The notes under the pieces are model-generated. The model saw only the letters and a program-made list of their open reading frames with translations, did no database searches and had not been told where the DNA came from. From NCBI GenBank assembly GCA_015499995.1, contig JADNRV010000006.1, forward strand, positions 558,001 to 622,000: a DNA stretch of 64,000 nucleotides, written 5' to 3'. This document shows positions 11,604 through 22,894 of the stretch, piece by piece. Source of the DNA: Flammula alnicola (Eukaryota > Basidiomycota > Agaricomycetes > Agaricales > Strophariaceae). The position numbers and the translations under genes are program-made. The number at the start of each line of letters is the position of its first letter. Position 1 is the stretch's first letter.

Positions 11604-12169
11604 CAGTCGAACCCCTCATAACCCATACGTTTCGGTGGACGGCCCAGAGTATGGGTTATCAGAGGTTATGGGCTGCGAGAGGGAAGCTAAAAATAGATTC
11701 GAAAAATATCAAAAAAATGTACGGCTACTGATGGTCGGATTTCTGCTAAAATATGGCGGTTGTCATTCACGAGTGCCTCTAACATGCTTGAAAGGAGATC
11801 ATTCACCATCTACACCTTGATGGCCTTATGACGGTGGGTCGGGAGGAGGTTTGACACCATCAGAGTCGTGAGAAAATTATTGGGGTGGTGCTTTCGGGGT
11901 GGAATTAGGTCAAAAAGGTCAGTTTTGAGCTGTTAAGTGGCTGCTGTGGCGTATCATTTGTGATGGACACCTGGCAAAATAATTATATAGGCCCGATATA
12001 GGACCAAAACCTATGGGTTTTGGTCGGGGAGGGGTATGGATTATGGGTTATCGCGGACTTATGGGTTATGGGTTGAAAATCCCCGCCCACCGACTTGGTG
12101 GACCAAAAAATCTATGGGATATAAGGGGTTATGGGTTATCTAAGGCATGGGTTATGAGAGGTTCGACTG
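11604..12169. mobile_element. MITE-like element, CAGTCGAACC ends, TA target, ATGGGTTAT subterminal repeats
   Basis: 566 bp with inverted ends: left CAGTCGAACCCCTCATAACC, right end its inverse with a single difference, finishing GGTTCGACTG. TA flanks both sides (11602-11603, 12170-12171). The motif ATGGGTTAT or a near copy recurs at about 11650, 12011, 12039, 12060, 12069, 12129 and 12148, mostly crowded at the right end. No transposase is encoded. It sits between the two membrane-protein paralogues. Ends and TA target suggest mobilisation by a Tc1/mariner-pogo-type transposase (inference). Confidence 0.8.
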
Positions 12170-12623
12170 TAATGATTTTGATCTTCATCATACTTATGTC
12201 CCACTGGGCTCGTCTGGGACTCTTATATACGTTGCACTTTGGTGGACAGCTCAGACCAACCATGAACCGACTGATTCCAACACAGATTCACGCGTCTAGC
12301 TCTGTACAATGTAGACTCCAACTCGTAATGGCGTTGACTTGTGCGTCGTCAGCCCTGTTTGGGAAAGGTGAGTGATTCATTATTCTTTTAAAAGTTTTAT
12401 TGATTGACAGACCGCCGAGTGGCTCGTATATTTGGGTCTTGTATTGTTTCCTGAAGGGTCCATAAGTCACGACATCCATCTGATGGCTGTTGTCAAACGT
12501 CAATTCGGAGCTCGGGGTCGAGTGGATGTATATAATGACTTATCGACGACGAAAGACACGTCGCCGCCCATGATCTCTCCACCTTGAAGACAACTTCAAG
12601 ACCTTACCTCGAAAGAGACTTTC
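12170..12623. other. Intergenic, upstream of membrane-protein copy 2
   Basis: 454 bases with no recognised coding sequence; presumed promoter of the downstream membrane-protein gene. Confidence 0.45.
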
Positions 12624-14555
12624 ATGTGGGTTGATCCAGGGACATATGGCGCACTTCTGCTTGGTGCGCTCGTTGCTTCGGGGTATGAGCGCTATACACT
12701 ATCTGCTGGGTGTACGCCGCTCTGATGGATATGAGCAGACTTTCCGGTGTTTTCGGTGTACAATGCCTCATATACTTCAAATGCTATCCGAAAGATAAGA
12801 AAGGTCTGAAAGGATTGGTGCGCCTTTAGCCGTTCGCCGTACTTCCTGAGATTCTGATGTGATATTTCAGGTTCTATTTGCATGGTTGGGGTTCATTTAT
12901 ACCGGCTGGATAATTTGTTAACTTCACCATCCGCACAGGTCCCTTGAGTTGATCCACACAGGGCTCGTTTGGGCGTCAATCTGGAGTTATTTTATCAAAC
13001 ATTTTGGAGAGCCTCACTATATCGATCATATCCAATCGTGCGCGACCCCAATTTATTTGATCGGACCACCGATATTGACTCATGAATTAGAACCATAGCT
13101 GTGAGCAAATTTACAAAGCATTGGAGGGGCAACGTTGACCATATAATGCGTACCATGAACGACTTCTAGTTGAGCGTTGTGTTAACCGTACGTGGTATAA
13201 TCCTCTTCTTCCGAAGGGCTTCATAGACCCAGTTATCACAGGCGACTCTCACTTTCCTCGCGCACTGGTGAGTAGTTTATGTACCTTTTCATATGAAGAC
13301 GAAACCTAAAGTCTTCTTACAGTCTATTTGCTCATCGAATATATCACTGTAAGCGTTATCTAGATTCGGGCTCGTTGGAACGTCGTGGTTCACTAAGCGA
13401 CATTCAGTGAGCGAGCAAAACTTATACTTAACACTTCCAGTTGTAAGAGAACTTCGCTTCTGTTGCAATTTTCATCGCATATTCTAACCGTAACCTCCCA
13501 GATTGTTTTGGCTTTCGGTCGCCTTGGTAAGAGCTACATACGGTGGTTGAGTGACGGTTTGGTTGATGGCGCATCTCTCGCCTCTACAGCGGCCGCATCT
13601 GGTTAGTCAGCATCACACTATTCAGTCTTTTGTCTGGCTTACTTGTCCTATATATTCAGTATCGGGTGGAGAAATGTAGGTAAATTGTACATTGATATGT
13701 GGCGACTCGTTAACCTTGTCAGTAGGATTTATCTTGAGAGCTATGCGCTCTTCAGGAAGCATTTCCTAGTATGCAGAATGAAGTCTAACCTATATTCTCG
13801 TTATTTACATCCTCCTCTTTAGTGGTTATTTTCGCTAGGGCTGGGCCTATCATCGGCCGTGGACATATTGGTTACACTTTCCCTTTTTTTATTGCTCAGG
13901 AAGAGCAGACGTGAGAGCATAAGGTGAGTCTGCCTTCCCCAACATCATATTTGGGCTGACGCCAACGGATAAATAGATTGCACCCCCTCATTGATGCCCT
14001 AATTCTCTATACATTTGAAATCGGTTCCTTGACAAGGTGAGTCTATGGATCTCATAATACACCTTCCACCCGCAAGATGTTTTAACTGACTACCCATATC
14101 AGCATCGCGACGGTTATTTCCTTGCTATGTGTTGGTACCGGTTTCCATTCTACCACCTCAGGCTCGCTGACGAGAACCCTTTTTGGCTTATCCCTAGTGG
14201 ACAGTCTTAAACAACAGTCTCGTCTTTCTCGGCCTTCACTTCGTAATAGGAAAATGTCAGTCCATTGAATCTACTGCTGCGCCAAACGGTACCTAACATA
14301 GTTCATACTGATAGTGTATGCGAACTCGCTATTAGCAACGTCAGCCTCTCTCTGTATCGTTTTCCTCTGGCTCTTTTAGCTGAAACAACATCGCCTTGCT
14401 CTAGGCTCAATTCGCGAAGAGAGCTCCGGCGAGCACGGTCGACGGCATTCGACTTTGTACACTTCAATATCCCACCCGCCACCGTTAGCACCATACAATT
14501 CCATGTGAGTGCCTTCAGTCGGCAGTTTACTTGGTTGTTGCAGCTTACAAAGTAG
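12624..14555 (+). CDS. Multi-pass membrane protein resembling DUF6534 (copy 2), apparently intact
   Basis: Mushroom-specific integral membrane protein of unknown function. The ATG at 12624 gives GTYGALLLGALVASG, then exons with GVQCLIYFKCYPKDKKGLKG, LELIHTGLVWASIWSYFIKH, ATLTFLAHCLFAHRIYH, IVLAFGRL, WLFSLGLGLSSAVDILVTL, LLLRKSRRESIR, HPLIDALILYTFEIGSLT, SIATVISLLCVG and finally VYANSLLATLNSRRELRRAR, a characteristic C-terminal signature. These correspond to about seven membrane helices. Splice sites are visible at most joins, with introns of about 50-90 bp; the exact middle joins (about 13060-13240 and 13350-13680) are uncertain. The stop is at 14553-14555, whether or not a 39-base in-frame intron is removed. 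It shares intron positions with the damaged copy upstream, so the two arose by tandem duplication. Confidence 0.65.
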
Positions 14556-15696
14556 TGGAAGAATGCTGAAAGTCCAATGGAAACCGCAGTACCGTCTGCT
14601 GAGTCGGATTCAGACGCCTTGAAGAACCCAATGGACGCATAAATTATCATGTCTGGCACACCAGGACCCTTAAGCTTACCTTATGTATGAATGTATTGTA
14701 GCAATATCTTTGGCTTAATGGTGTCAGAGACTCAGTCCAAAGGTGAAAAATGATCTAGTGGAAGAAGTCGCGAGAATAGTACTGTATATATATGTTCAAG
14801 ACTTTGAGCGCCTATACCGTACGTACTGTACAACTTACTTCCTTACGATGATGCGAAGAATTATTGATGTGCGTCAATGCTATGTACAGGAAATGTCTTG
14901 TCATAATCTAATCGAGACAGATGGGCTGCATGGCAGACTATTTGATAGGACTCTTTACCATTGACTTGTATCGCCAGACAACTGAAAAGGCCCAAACCGA
15001 AATCGAACTAACCACACAGCGCACAGTAAGATTCACAAATCAAACAGATTTCATTGAGTGCGCGGCGTTTGTCGACGTCGACGTAGCCCGTAAGTAAGCC
15101 TAGCTAGTAGAACAACATGTGATAAAAAAGTATTAAAGAAACGCACAAAGTCTAGTATGTGTGTACCGTAAATTTTGAGAAAAAAGTAAAAACGTCGTCA
15201 AGCGTGTGTGTGTAGTTGCGAGGTACCGCAGGCGCAAGCAAGCAAGGATCCCGGAGAAATATGTAGGATGTGGGTGTAAGAGTAAACGGAAAGGAAAATG
15301 CTAGTAAGAAGGTCTTTATCGTAAATGTTGAAGAAAGAATTCAAGAAAAGCGCGCAGATGTATGTATGTGTGATGTTATACAGCAGCAGGTGCAAGCAAG
15401 CCTGAGTAAGCACGGAGAAATGAGAGCAAGAAGAAGAAAGAAAAACCAGACGAGGTCCCGAAGACCTCTTGTTTTTGTAGAATACATGGACGACCGTGGT
15501 TAGGTCGTCCGGGTCGTGAGCCCAGCCAACATCTATGAGAACGTTATAGTCGTAAAAGAAAGGGAAAGGAAAAGAGAAAAATAGGCGTGTACGACGGACG
15601 CAGCGTAAACTTGAAGGAAAGAAAAGAGAAGAGATGGGAAAGAAAAAGAGAAATAATACACACAACAAACAAACCAAAGTCCATCCATCCTTCCAT
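14556..15696. other. Intergenic with purine-rich tract
   Basis: 1.1 kb between convergent genes. Positions about 15260-15660 are strongly A/G-rich on the plus strand (pyrimidine-rich on the minus strand), consistent with a 3' untranslated region of the minus-strand gene. The minus-strand open frame here has no recognisable UBC domain. Confidence 0.5.
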
Positions 15697-17924
15697 CTAT
15701 ATCCCACCAACAACCTGCTGCAACAACAAATATGAAATCCCATCACACAGATTATTCACCTTCTCCACCGTCGCCGCGAACTGCACCTTGCCCGCAAGCG
15801 CCATCAACGGGCGCCTATGCCCCTCCAGCTGGCGCACCAAATCGCCCAGAGGCGCGGCCGCCCCCGCCCTCGGCCCCACCTCCACGGCACCCCCCTTCGC
15901 ATCCGCATCCGACGCATCGCGCTCGAACGTAATACTCCCCCCGTCCCACACCACCCCCCGCAGCCCACAGCTCGCGTCGATGCGCGGCAGGGGCGCGGAG
16001 AGGAGCGGGGCGAGGCCGGCGTCGAGCATGCGCCGGAGCGTGTCGAGGATGGCGAGGTACGTCTCCGAGTGCGCGACCCAGTCGCGCACGTTGTTGTTGC
16101 GCAGGAACGCGTGCATGACCTCGGGGAGGAAGGAGATGGAGAAGAGGCGCGTTACGGAGGGATGCAGTCCCCCTCTGCCTCTGCTTGCGCCTGTTCCCTC
16201 GGATGAGTCCTCGCTCTCGCTCTCGCTGGCCATCTGCAGCCAGCTGCACAGGACCCTCAACGTGCGCACAAACGCATCCTCGAACCGGCGCATGCTCTTG
16301 TCCGTCTTGCTGATCAGCCGCTTGACGTACGCCTCCCTCTGCTGCATGCTGCCCCCGGCCCCTTTGCCAACGACGGTAGTAGCGAAGCCCGCTTCGGCGG
16401 CATACGCGTTGTCGAAGCTGCTCAGCGCCTCGAAGATCGCGATCGCGCGCACCTCCGGACAACAATTCCGCACCGTGCAGGTCGGCCCGCCGGAGCACTG
16501 CCTTGGACACTGCGCGACGGCGAAACACCCGCGACAGTGTGTCGTCCGGCAGCCGGTGCAGGTGACATGCAGGAGGTCGGAGAAGGGGAGGGAGAATGGG
16601 TCGAGTTCGAAACTTGTGGACTGCGATAGAAAGAAGAGGGGGAAAAGATAAAAACGCACGCGAGTCAACGAAATTGAACAGAAACGGAGGAGATAAAGGG
16701 AAGAGATAATTACCTGACTGCGAGGTGATAAAACCAGGTTACCACACTTTGCACAATTGCGCGTAGCCGTGAAGATATCGCGGGTTTCGGAGGTCTGGCG
16801 GGTTGCACCAGACCGTCGACGAGGGCGCGGTTCTGTCGGCGTTGGCGGAGTCGAGCTCGAGCTCGAGTTTCCTTCGTGGCCGGATTCATGATCAGGCCAA
16901 GGCGGACATCTCTCGCAGATGCCGTCGATTTTTTCGGTTCGGAAATGGGGGGTGCAACTAGTGCATTAGGCGAGCTTGCCGCGGTCGAAGGCGGGCGTTC
17001 CGTGCGGCGGCGCTTCGCAGTGTATTCGTACCATCAGATATCTGAGGGCGAGATGAAGAAGATGAAGGAGACATAGATATGGACATGGATGAATCAGGTT
17101 CCCTCTTCGAGAGTGACCGAGTTCAATGCGATGCGAATGCGATTGAGAATGAGAATGAGAAGATGAGGGTATGGAATTAAAATGAGCACTAGCACGTGAA
17201 TGAACCGGAACCGAATCAGATGCAATGTTGTTGATAGCAGAAGCAGACGATGACGATGAGGGTGATAATGATAGATGAGGCTGGGTTGAAGAGTGTTTTG
17301 CGATGGCGGCAGATCCAGATGCTTTTTTGTCGTGATGATGTGAAGTTAATGTTTTTGGTTTCGCGGCGGACGCGGACGCAGAGGACGATGAAAAGGAAGA
17401 GGAAGAGGAGGGCCCAGGCTTGTTCTCGAGCAGGGCGGGTTGGAGGGCATCGACTTGCCATGTACGGGCAAGCGATCGAGCAGCAGCTTCATCGGATGAG
17501 GCGAAATGTGCTGTGGCGTCTTTGGCAATCGCTAGGGCTTGCGATTGTGTGCTGGAAGAGGAGGAATTCTGGTGTATGGGAACGACTTGGAGATCCGAGC
17601 GGCCGCAGCAGGAGTGGCGCTGCGCGAGCACAGAGCTCGTCCAGCACCAGCCCGTCGCTGGTTCTCTAAAGCAGCCGTTTCTTCAGACAAGCGCAAGGCT
17701 TTGGCGACGTTGAACGCCTCGAGCGCCTCCCTCTGCGCAAGAACAAAGGCGCTCTGATCGATCGTCTTCCAGAGCGCCGAATTAAAGTTGGCAGCATCTT
17801 CGTCAACGACAAAATCACGAATACTGAACGTATTCGGATTGGTGTCGATCTGGGATGGAGTAGCGGTAGCAGCCGCAGCCGCCTGGCTGGCCCGCGAGAT
17901 GGTGTTGACGGATGCGGGCGACAT
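15697..17924 (-). pseudogene. N-terminal part of a large E2-type (UBE2O/BIRC6-like) protein, frame-broken, without UBC domain
   Basis: The minus-strand start at 17924 (MSPASVNTISRA) leads into FSIRDFVVDEDAANFNSALW, a serine-rich disordered middle, then two zinc-binding-looking clusters: CERCPPWPDH with CAKCGNLVLSPRS, and after an intron (about 16630-16715) CTGCRTTHCRGC, CSGGPTC and CCPEVRAIAIFEALSSFDNA. It ends after a helical segment with VEKVNNLCDG and a stop at 15697. From memory, mushroom homologues of this architecture continue for hundreds of residues into a C-terminal ubiquitin-conjugating (UBC) fold; nothing like it is present downstream. Four places need one extra base to restore a continuous frame: about 17595, 17115, 17031 and the A6 run at 16929-16934. 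Either the gene is dead and truncated or the assembly lost bases here. The E2 assignment is moderate. Confidence 0.55.
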
Positions 17925-19238
17925 TGGGGTGTAGTAGTAGATCCTGACGATGATGATGATTTTGTTCGTGGGTGGAGCGTTCGTGAATAGTCGGGTGCTG
18001 TGATAGAGAGGAAATATGGTTCAATGTAGATGTAGATGTAGACGGATTTGGGACAGGGCAAAGGGGAATAGAGCGATTGCTGTGGATTGCGGCATTGATA
18101 GCTAAAGTCTGTTGGAATTGGGTAGAGAGCTGTGCATCGATATCGATGAAGGATGTTGTCTATTGGAGAACTATCGGCGCATATTGAGAAGAGATTCTAA
18201 AGGTGGTAGTGGTCATGACACGCGGACATTCAACTGTCAAGTCGGCGACCGGTTGTCCTGTTAAGTCTACAGAGGTTACGGCAAGTCATAACTGTCTGAC
18301 ACAGGTTGACTTGCCGTCACGTGCGATGTCCGCTTTTCTTTTTTAATGTTCTCGCCTCATACTTATGTTTGTTAGTTGCTAACGTTAGATTAAGCGAATT
18401 CAAATAGTGGCGAAGACAATACGTAGATTGATATGAGGAATGAATTCGAATAAACACGACACATGAGTACTATAATACGCAGAATATGAGGCGAAATTAA
18501 GAAGAGGTCAGAGTACGGCAGAAGGATACGGGTCCTCTTATGACTTCGGTGAAGTTGTTCCGCCGGGACCCTGTACCCTTCAAATATCTACAACACGTGT
18601 AGTCCGCGTTTTTTCACTTTCTTTGACACACTTGGGCTCCGATATTATTCCCACTGCCATGGGGCTATGTCTAACGTTTTCAAAACCGAGTTTGACGGAA
18701 TTCAGTCAAGTCGAGAAGACTGGTGGGATCCTTCGCACGCGTCCAATGTCCTTTTCTCTCACTGAAGATAGAAAGATAGTCCTCTATTTTTCACTAATCA
18801 AAGACCGATCCTTTGACAGAAAGATGCACAGGTACTGCAGGATGTACACCTAAAATTTAGCTAACACGAGTCATAGGCTACAATTAGACACCCTTTCGAA
18901 GACTAAATCCCGGCCTTTGTCATGTCTTCGCCGTACGACACCGCAGCACGTCGACGAACATGAGGCCAATGATCTATGAAAACCTGCCTTTCCTATCCTT
19001 CCCGCGAGCCGTCAGACTTGTTGACTCGTCCTTCCAAACAACCTTCATGAACGTGGAAAGACCGAAGTTCCAAAAATAACAAAAGTTTAGATGCGGATAG
19101 TCCCTGAAGGACCCGAATCGATTACAATTCCTAGTGTGTTCATTCGAATCAGCCCAAGGTAAGAAATACAAACTACAACCTACAATCCATTCAAGAAAGC
19201 CGCGTATCATACACCACCATGGCATCAAAACCAGGAGT
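17925..19238. other. Intergenic with nested inverted repeat
   Basis: 1.3 kb between two minus-strand genes. It contains the inverted repeat at 18222-18333 described separately. No coding frame could be supported. Confidence 0.5.
18222..18333. repeat. Nested inverted repeat
   Basis: Outer arms GCGGACAT (18222-18229) and ATGTCCGC (18326-18333); inner arms ACGGCAAGTCA (18278-18288) and TGACTTGCCGT (18307-18317), a perfect 11-bp stem with an 18-base loop. No TA or other target duplication is evident. Confidence 0.6.
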
Positions 19239-21628
19239 TTACTTCGGGGCCGCGCCCGCCTCGCTACTCTTCACAACCGCAATCAACAAATCCCTATACG
19301 GCCCACTCGTCTCCCCCTTCACCCTATTCTCCAACGGCTTCCCATACCGCCTCTTATACGCGTCCTTGATAGCTTCCAGGCGCTGCGGATTCCAGTGCGC
19401 GCGCACGAGGCGGTAGATGAGCTGCGTGTCTTTCGTGCCGAGGCCCGCCATCGACTTCTCGAGCAGCTTCGCATCGCGCCAGTAGCCTTGCTGGTCCCGC
19501 TTGGGCTTGACGCCGTGCACGATGTAGAGGAGGGCTTCTTCTGTGGTTCCAGAGCTACAGAAAAGGAAGGAATGTATCCACGTTAGGTTGAAAAATCCAA
19601 GTAGAAGTCTTAGCGTACAAGGTCTTCTTGATAATCTTGCTAAGACTCTTATAGCGCGTGCTATATGCAGAGATCCTAATATCCCAAAGAGAAATCAATG
19701 AACCGCAATTAAGCAGAACACATTCACAACTTACACAGCAGCGAGGTGGGCATCTGATCGATTGATCAGTATTTCAAAGAATGGAATCTGTGTAGTACAA
19801 GTATACAAAATGTATGTCAGCGACAAAAGAATGGAAGGAAGAAGGAGAAGCAAGGAAGCCCACCTCGTCCCTCTTCTTCGCAGCATTATGTAGGGTCTCG
19901 ACATCGGCGTTGACGCGGGTGTGATCTACACCAACATAGGGGCTATCCACTGGCTTTTGGGTATTCAGAGCCATCGTGAACACTACACACAACAGGCGAA
20001 AAAACGATCTTCAGTATGTACCACACGACCGATTCTCCACAAAACAGAACTGTCAACGCACTTCGTTCCGTCTTGCCAGACAAATCCGACTTGACAGCAT
20101 CGACCAAGTCCTTCCCGTACCGCAGCCTATACGCCGTCTTCAGCCACCGAATCTCGTGCCCCGGCCGCCCGAGGATGAGTTCGGTGAGGAGCATCTCGTT
20201 CGTGCCGAGCCCAACGAGGGCTTTGCGCGCCAGGTCGACGTCGCACCCGAGCGGACCGAGGGTAAGTTCGCGAAGGGCGATTCTATAATCAAAAACGAGG
20301 CCAGTTAAATGGATAAACATGACGACAATGACTGCCTCCTCCTAAACCAACCGCCCAAAAAAATGGGGGAAAGAAAAAGAAAGAAAAAGAAAAAGATAAA
20401 CACACCCAAAATTCCCCGTCGTCGCCTTCTCGATCCTGTCCGTCAAACTAACCCCCTGCTTCGCCGTGAAGTAGTCATTCAGCGCATCCATCTGGAGCAC
20501 GTTCAGGTTCAACAGCACTTTCATCACTGCAGCCGTCGATTTCGTTTCAAGCGTAAGCACATTAGCCGCGCGCGTCGACAGTGACATATACGAAGAAGAC
20601 AAAGGGGACTGACGCTTGTTCTGGTCGGCAGGGGCGATGGCCGTCGCCCGCACGATCTCATTGTAGTCGTGTGCCGGGTCATACCCAGGCACCTTCTGCG
20701 CCCCGTGTGCCGCTGCTGGCGCCCCCGGGTCAGGGATCGCAGTGCCCAAGTAGAACAGGGGGTCTTGTGATGCGTGCTGGGGTGTGGGAGGGGCGTAGAA
20801 TCCTGGCTGGGGGCCTACCGGCGCGATGGCGCCTGGAGGGAAGCCGGGCATTTGGTACGGGCTACCGTAAGGCGCCTGCCCTGCGGGCGGGTACGGCGCC
20901 GCTGGAGGAGGTGGAGCGCCAGCGGGTGGGGCGTACTGTCCTGGGCCAGGGGCTGCAGGAGCACCGGGCGCACCAGGCGTACCAGGAGCGCCCGCAGGCG
21001 GAGGGGCGTACTGGCCCGACGGAGGAGGATACTGGCCCGGCGGAGGAGGATATTGACCAGGCGGCGAAGAATATTGGCCAGGCGGTGGAGCATATTGTCC
21101 CAGGGGTGGATAATACCCTGGATGAACCGCGTAGGGCGCGTAGGGGTACTGTCCTGGGGCGGCGTAGTATTGGCCCGGAGCTGGAGGATAGTACCCCGGC
21201 TGACCCGGCGGGGGTGGCGCGTAGGCTCCGGGAGGTGGGTATGGGTATGGCTGTTGGCCGGCAGCAGGCGCGCCTGGGGTAGCAGGATTAGGCTGGTTGA
21301 AAATAACCCGCTGATCAGCATTAAACAATCGCGTGAAAGAGACAGAGATCGCGTACAGGTGCACCTTGTCCGGCGGGCGCTCCAGTCTAACAGAGCGAGT
21401 AAAGGAGAGTTCATCAGTATCATTTCACGATAGACTCATACTACTAATAGAGCACAGATAATGGCGCGATCTCGAGGCGGGGTGACATACAGGAGGTGCT
21501 CCAGCCGGCGGTGCCTAATCAGATTGTCAGCCAAGCATAAGATAAGATACAGACCGCGTCTAGGCACTCACATATCCACCTTGGGGGTTCTGCGGCTGGG
21601 CATTGGGGTTCGCGGGCGTCGAAGACAT
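19239..21628 (-). CDS. Annexin with long Pro/Gly/Tyr-rich N-terminus, complete, 10 exons
   Basis: Calcium-dependent phospholipid-binding protein. Exons: 21628-21572, 21514-21491, 21386-21357, 21292-20614, 20526-20406, 20282-20062, 19982-19864, 19787-19735, 19675-19619, 19554-19239; total 1677 bases, 558 residues, all joins in frame. About 210 N-terminal residues are low-complexity with repeats of the PPPGQY type. Four annexin repeats follow: ADQNKLMKVLLNLNVLQM in the first, GLGTNEMLLTELILGRPGHE in the second, KKRDEIPFFEILINRSDAH in the third, and GLGTKDTQLIYRLVRAHWNP in the fourth. Repeats two and four keep GLGT loops; repeat one has diverged (no GXGT). Exons 2 and 3 are 24 and 30 bases, and the 87-base intron 20527-20613 is free of in-frame stops, so its retention would insert 29 residues into repeat one. 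Role in membrane repair or secretion is inferred from the family. Confidence 0.92.
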
Positions 21629-22672
21629 GATGGTTGCAGTGCAAAGAGCGAGTGGAATTATATTCGCTTTGAGATCAAAATGACAAGCTCTTTATAGCAC
21701 TGGATCCATATCGATTGCGCACGCCGCACGGTTGTCTGCCATTTAATCAGGTTCGGTCTGAGGGGCAATTGAGGAACATGTACATGTGAACAGTGAAGGC
21801 GGTGCTTGGGATGACGATCGATGACGCCTCGATCTGCAGGAACGGATGTATTCAGGAATTAAAGGGACCGTGCAATAGACATAGAATTGACGAAAGACAT
21901 ACTATTATTACTCTGGGGATAGACCTGTGCAGGCGGTGTTGTTTAGGAGAAGGAGAAGTGTTGCCATTTGTTTAGCACAGCTTATGTAAGGGTTAGAATA
22001 GAACGCACTCCTCACATTCGGCGAAAAACGATGTGGCCCATGAGTGCTGAGCGCTGAGGCTTGACTCGGAGGCATATATTAAGGATCCGCCCTGCGGGGG
22101 AAGGCTCGCTGCGCCATCCTAGTTGGTGGGCATAAAATACCAATTTTTTTGCACAAAAACATAGAATACCATTGAATGCACTCCTGCAGAAGATACGAAA
22201 GGTATAGGGACGAAACGAGAGAGATATGAAATGAACAAAGCCCAGAGGCAATATTCAACTCAGTGCCGATGCGGCGCCGCTACATTTCCTGTTAACGTTG
22301 CCACTGCCAGCGACCTTAAGGGCTGTTGTATGAAATACACATTGAGCACACATCCTGAGGGTTCTGGTCATTTTAAAGCACCCTGAGGTCGGAGATTTAA
22401 GGATAGTACACCAGAAATATGGGATATCTGAATAAACGTATGCATTGTAGTTTAGTAAAACCTTAGCGCTTCAGCTTCAGCGGCCAAAGAAATTGAAATG
22501 GCATGCCTCGGGAGATCTTTAATGAAATATATCCTTCCTAATTTGTGTATTACCATGCTCCATACATCCGCTAGTCTCGTAGCCTCTCTCTTAACCGTCT
22601 CAATTGGGATGTGACGGTGTGAGATGCTGGAATGGGTGATGAAGAAGGCAACCAAGGCCTGCCGTCAGGAGT
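21629..22672. other. Intergenic upstream of annexin
   Basis: About 1 kb with no supportable gene; contains the presumed annexin promoter. Confidence 0.5.
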
Positions 22673-22894
22673 TTAGTTCCCTGGTTGCACTAGCAATGGA
22701 AGGTCCCAGACCGTAGACCTCCCCATCCCTGTTGGAGCGATAACAAGTAGATCCCCGGAGCGCCCAAGTATAAACTTCGCCGACTCCATCTGATATGGAT
22801 GATGTCTCGAGCCGGCCTTCAAAACACCTTCCTCCAGCGCGAGTTCATTCCATCTTTCCTCCGTTAGAGGTCTCAGAGGTTGGACAGATAGAAC
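22673..22894 (-). pseudogene. Fragment of a DEAD/RecQ-like helicase
   Basis: Reads LRPLTEERWNELALEEGVLK, then HHPYQMESAKFILG and LLVIAPTGMGRSTVW before an in-frame stop. This is the Q-motif plus motif I region of a RecQ-like helicase family that occurs in many broken copies in mushroom genomes. The Walker A lysine is replaced (GMGRST instead of GXGKS/T), and nothing of motifs Ia-VI follows. It is a remnant of about 70 codons. Confidence 0.6.

Noticed and set aside
15198..15746. 182-codon minus-strand frame downstream of the E2-like gene
   Set aside because: Composition is that of a pyrimidine-rich untranslated region (runs of Phe, Ser, Leu); no UBC signature.
15815..16528. Long arginine-rich minus-strand frame and proline-rich plus-strand frames
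   Set aside because: GC-rich shadows of the E2-like exon; the frame with the cysteine clusters is the real one.
20581..21433. Long plus-strand frames of 233 and 219 codons
   Set aside because: Antisense of the repetitive proline/glycine exon of annexin; low-complexity arginine-rich products, no start or splice support.
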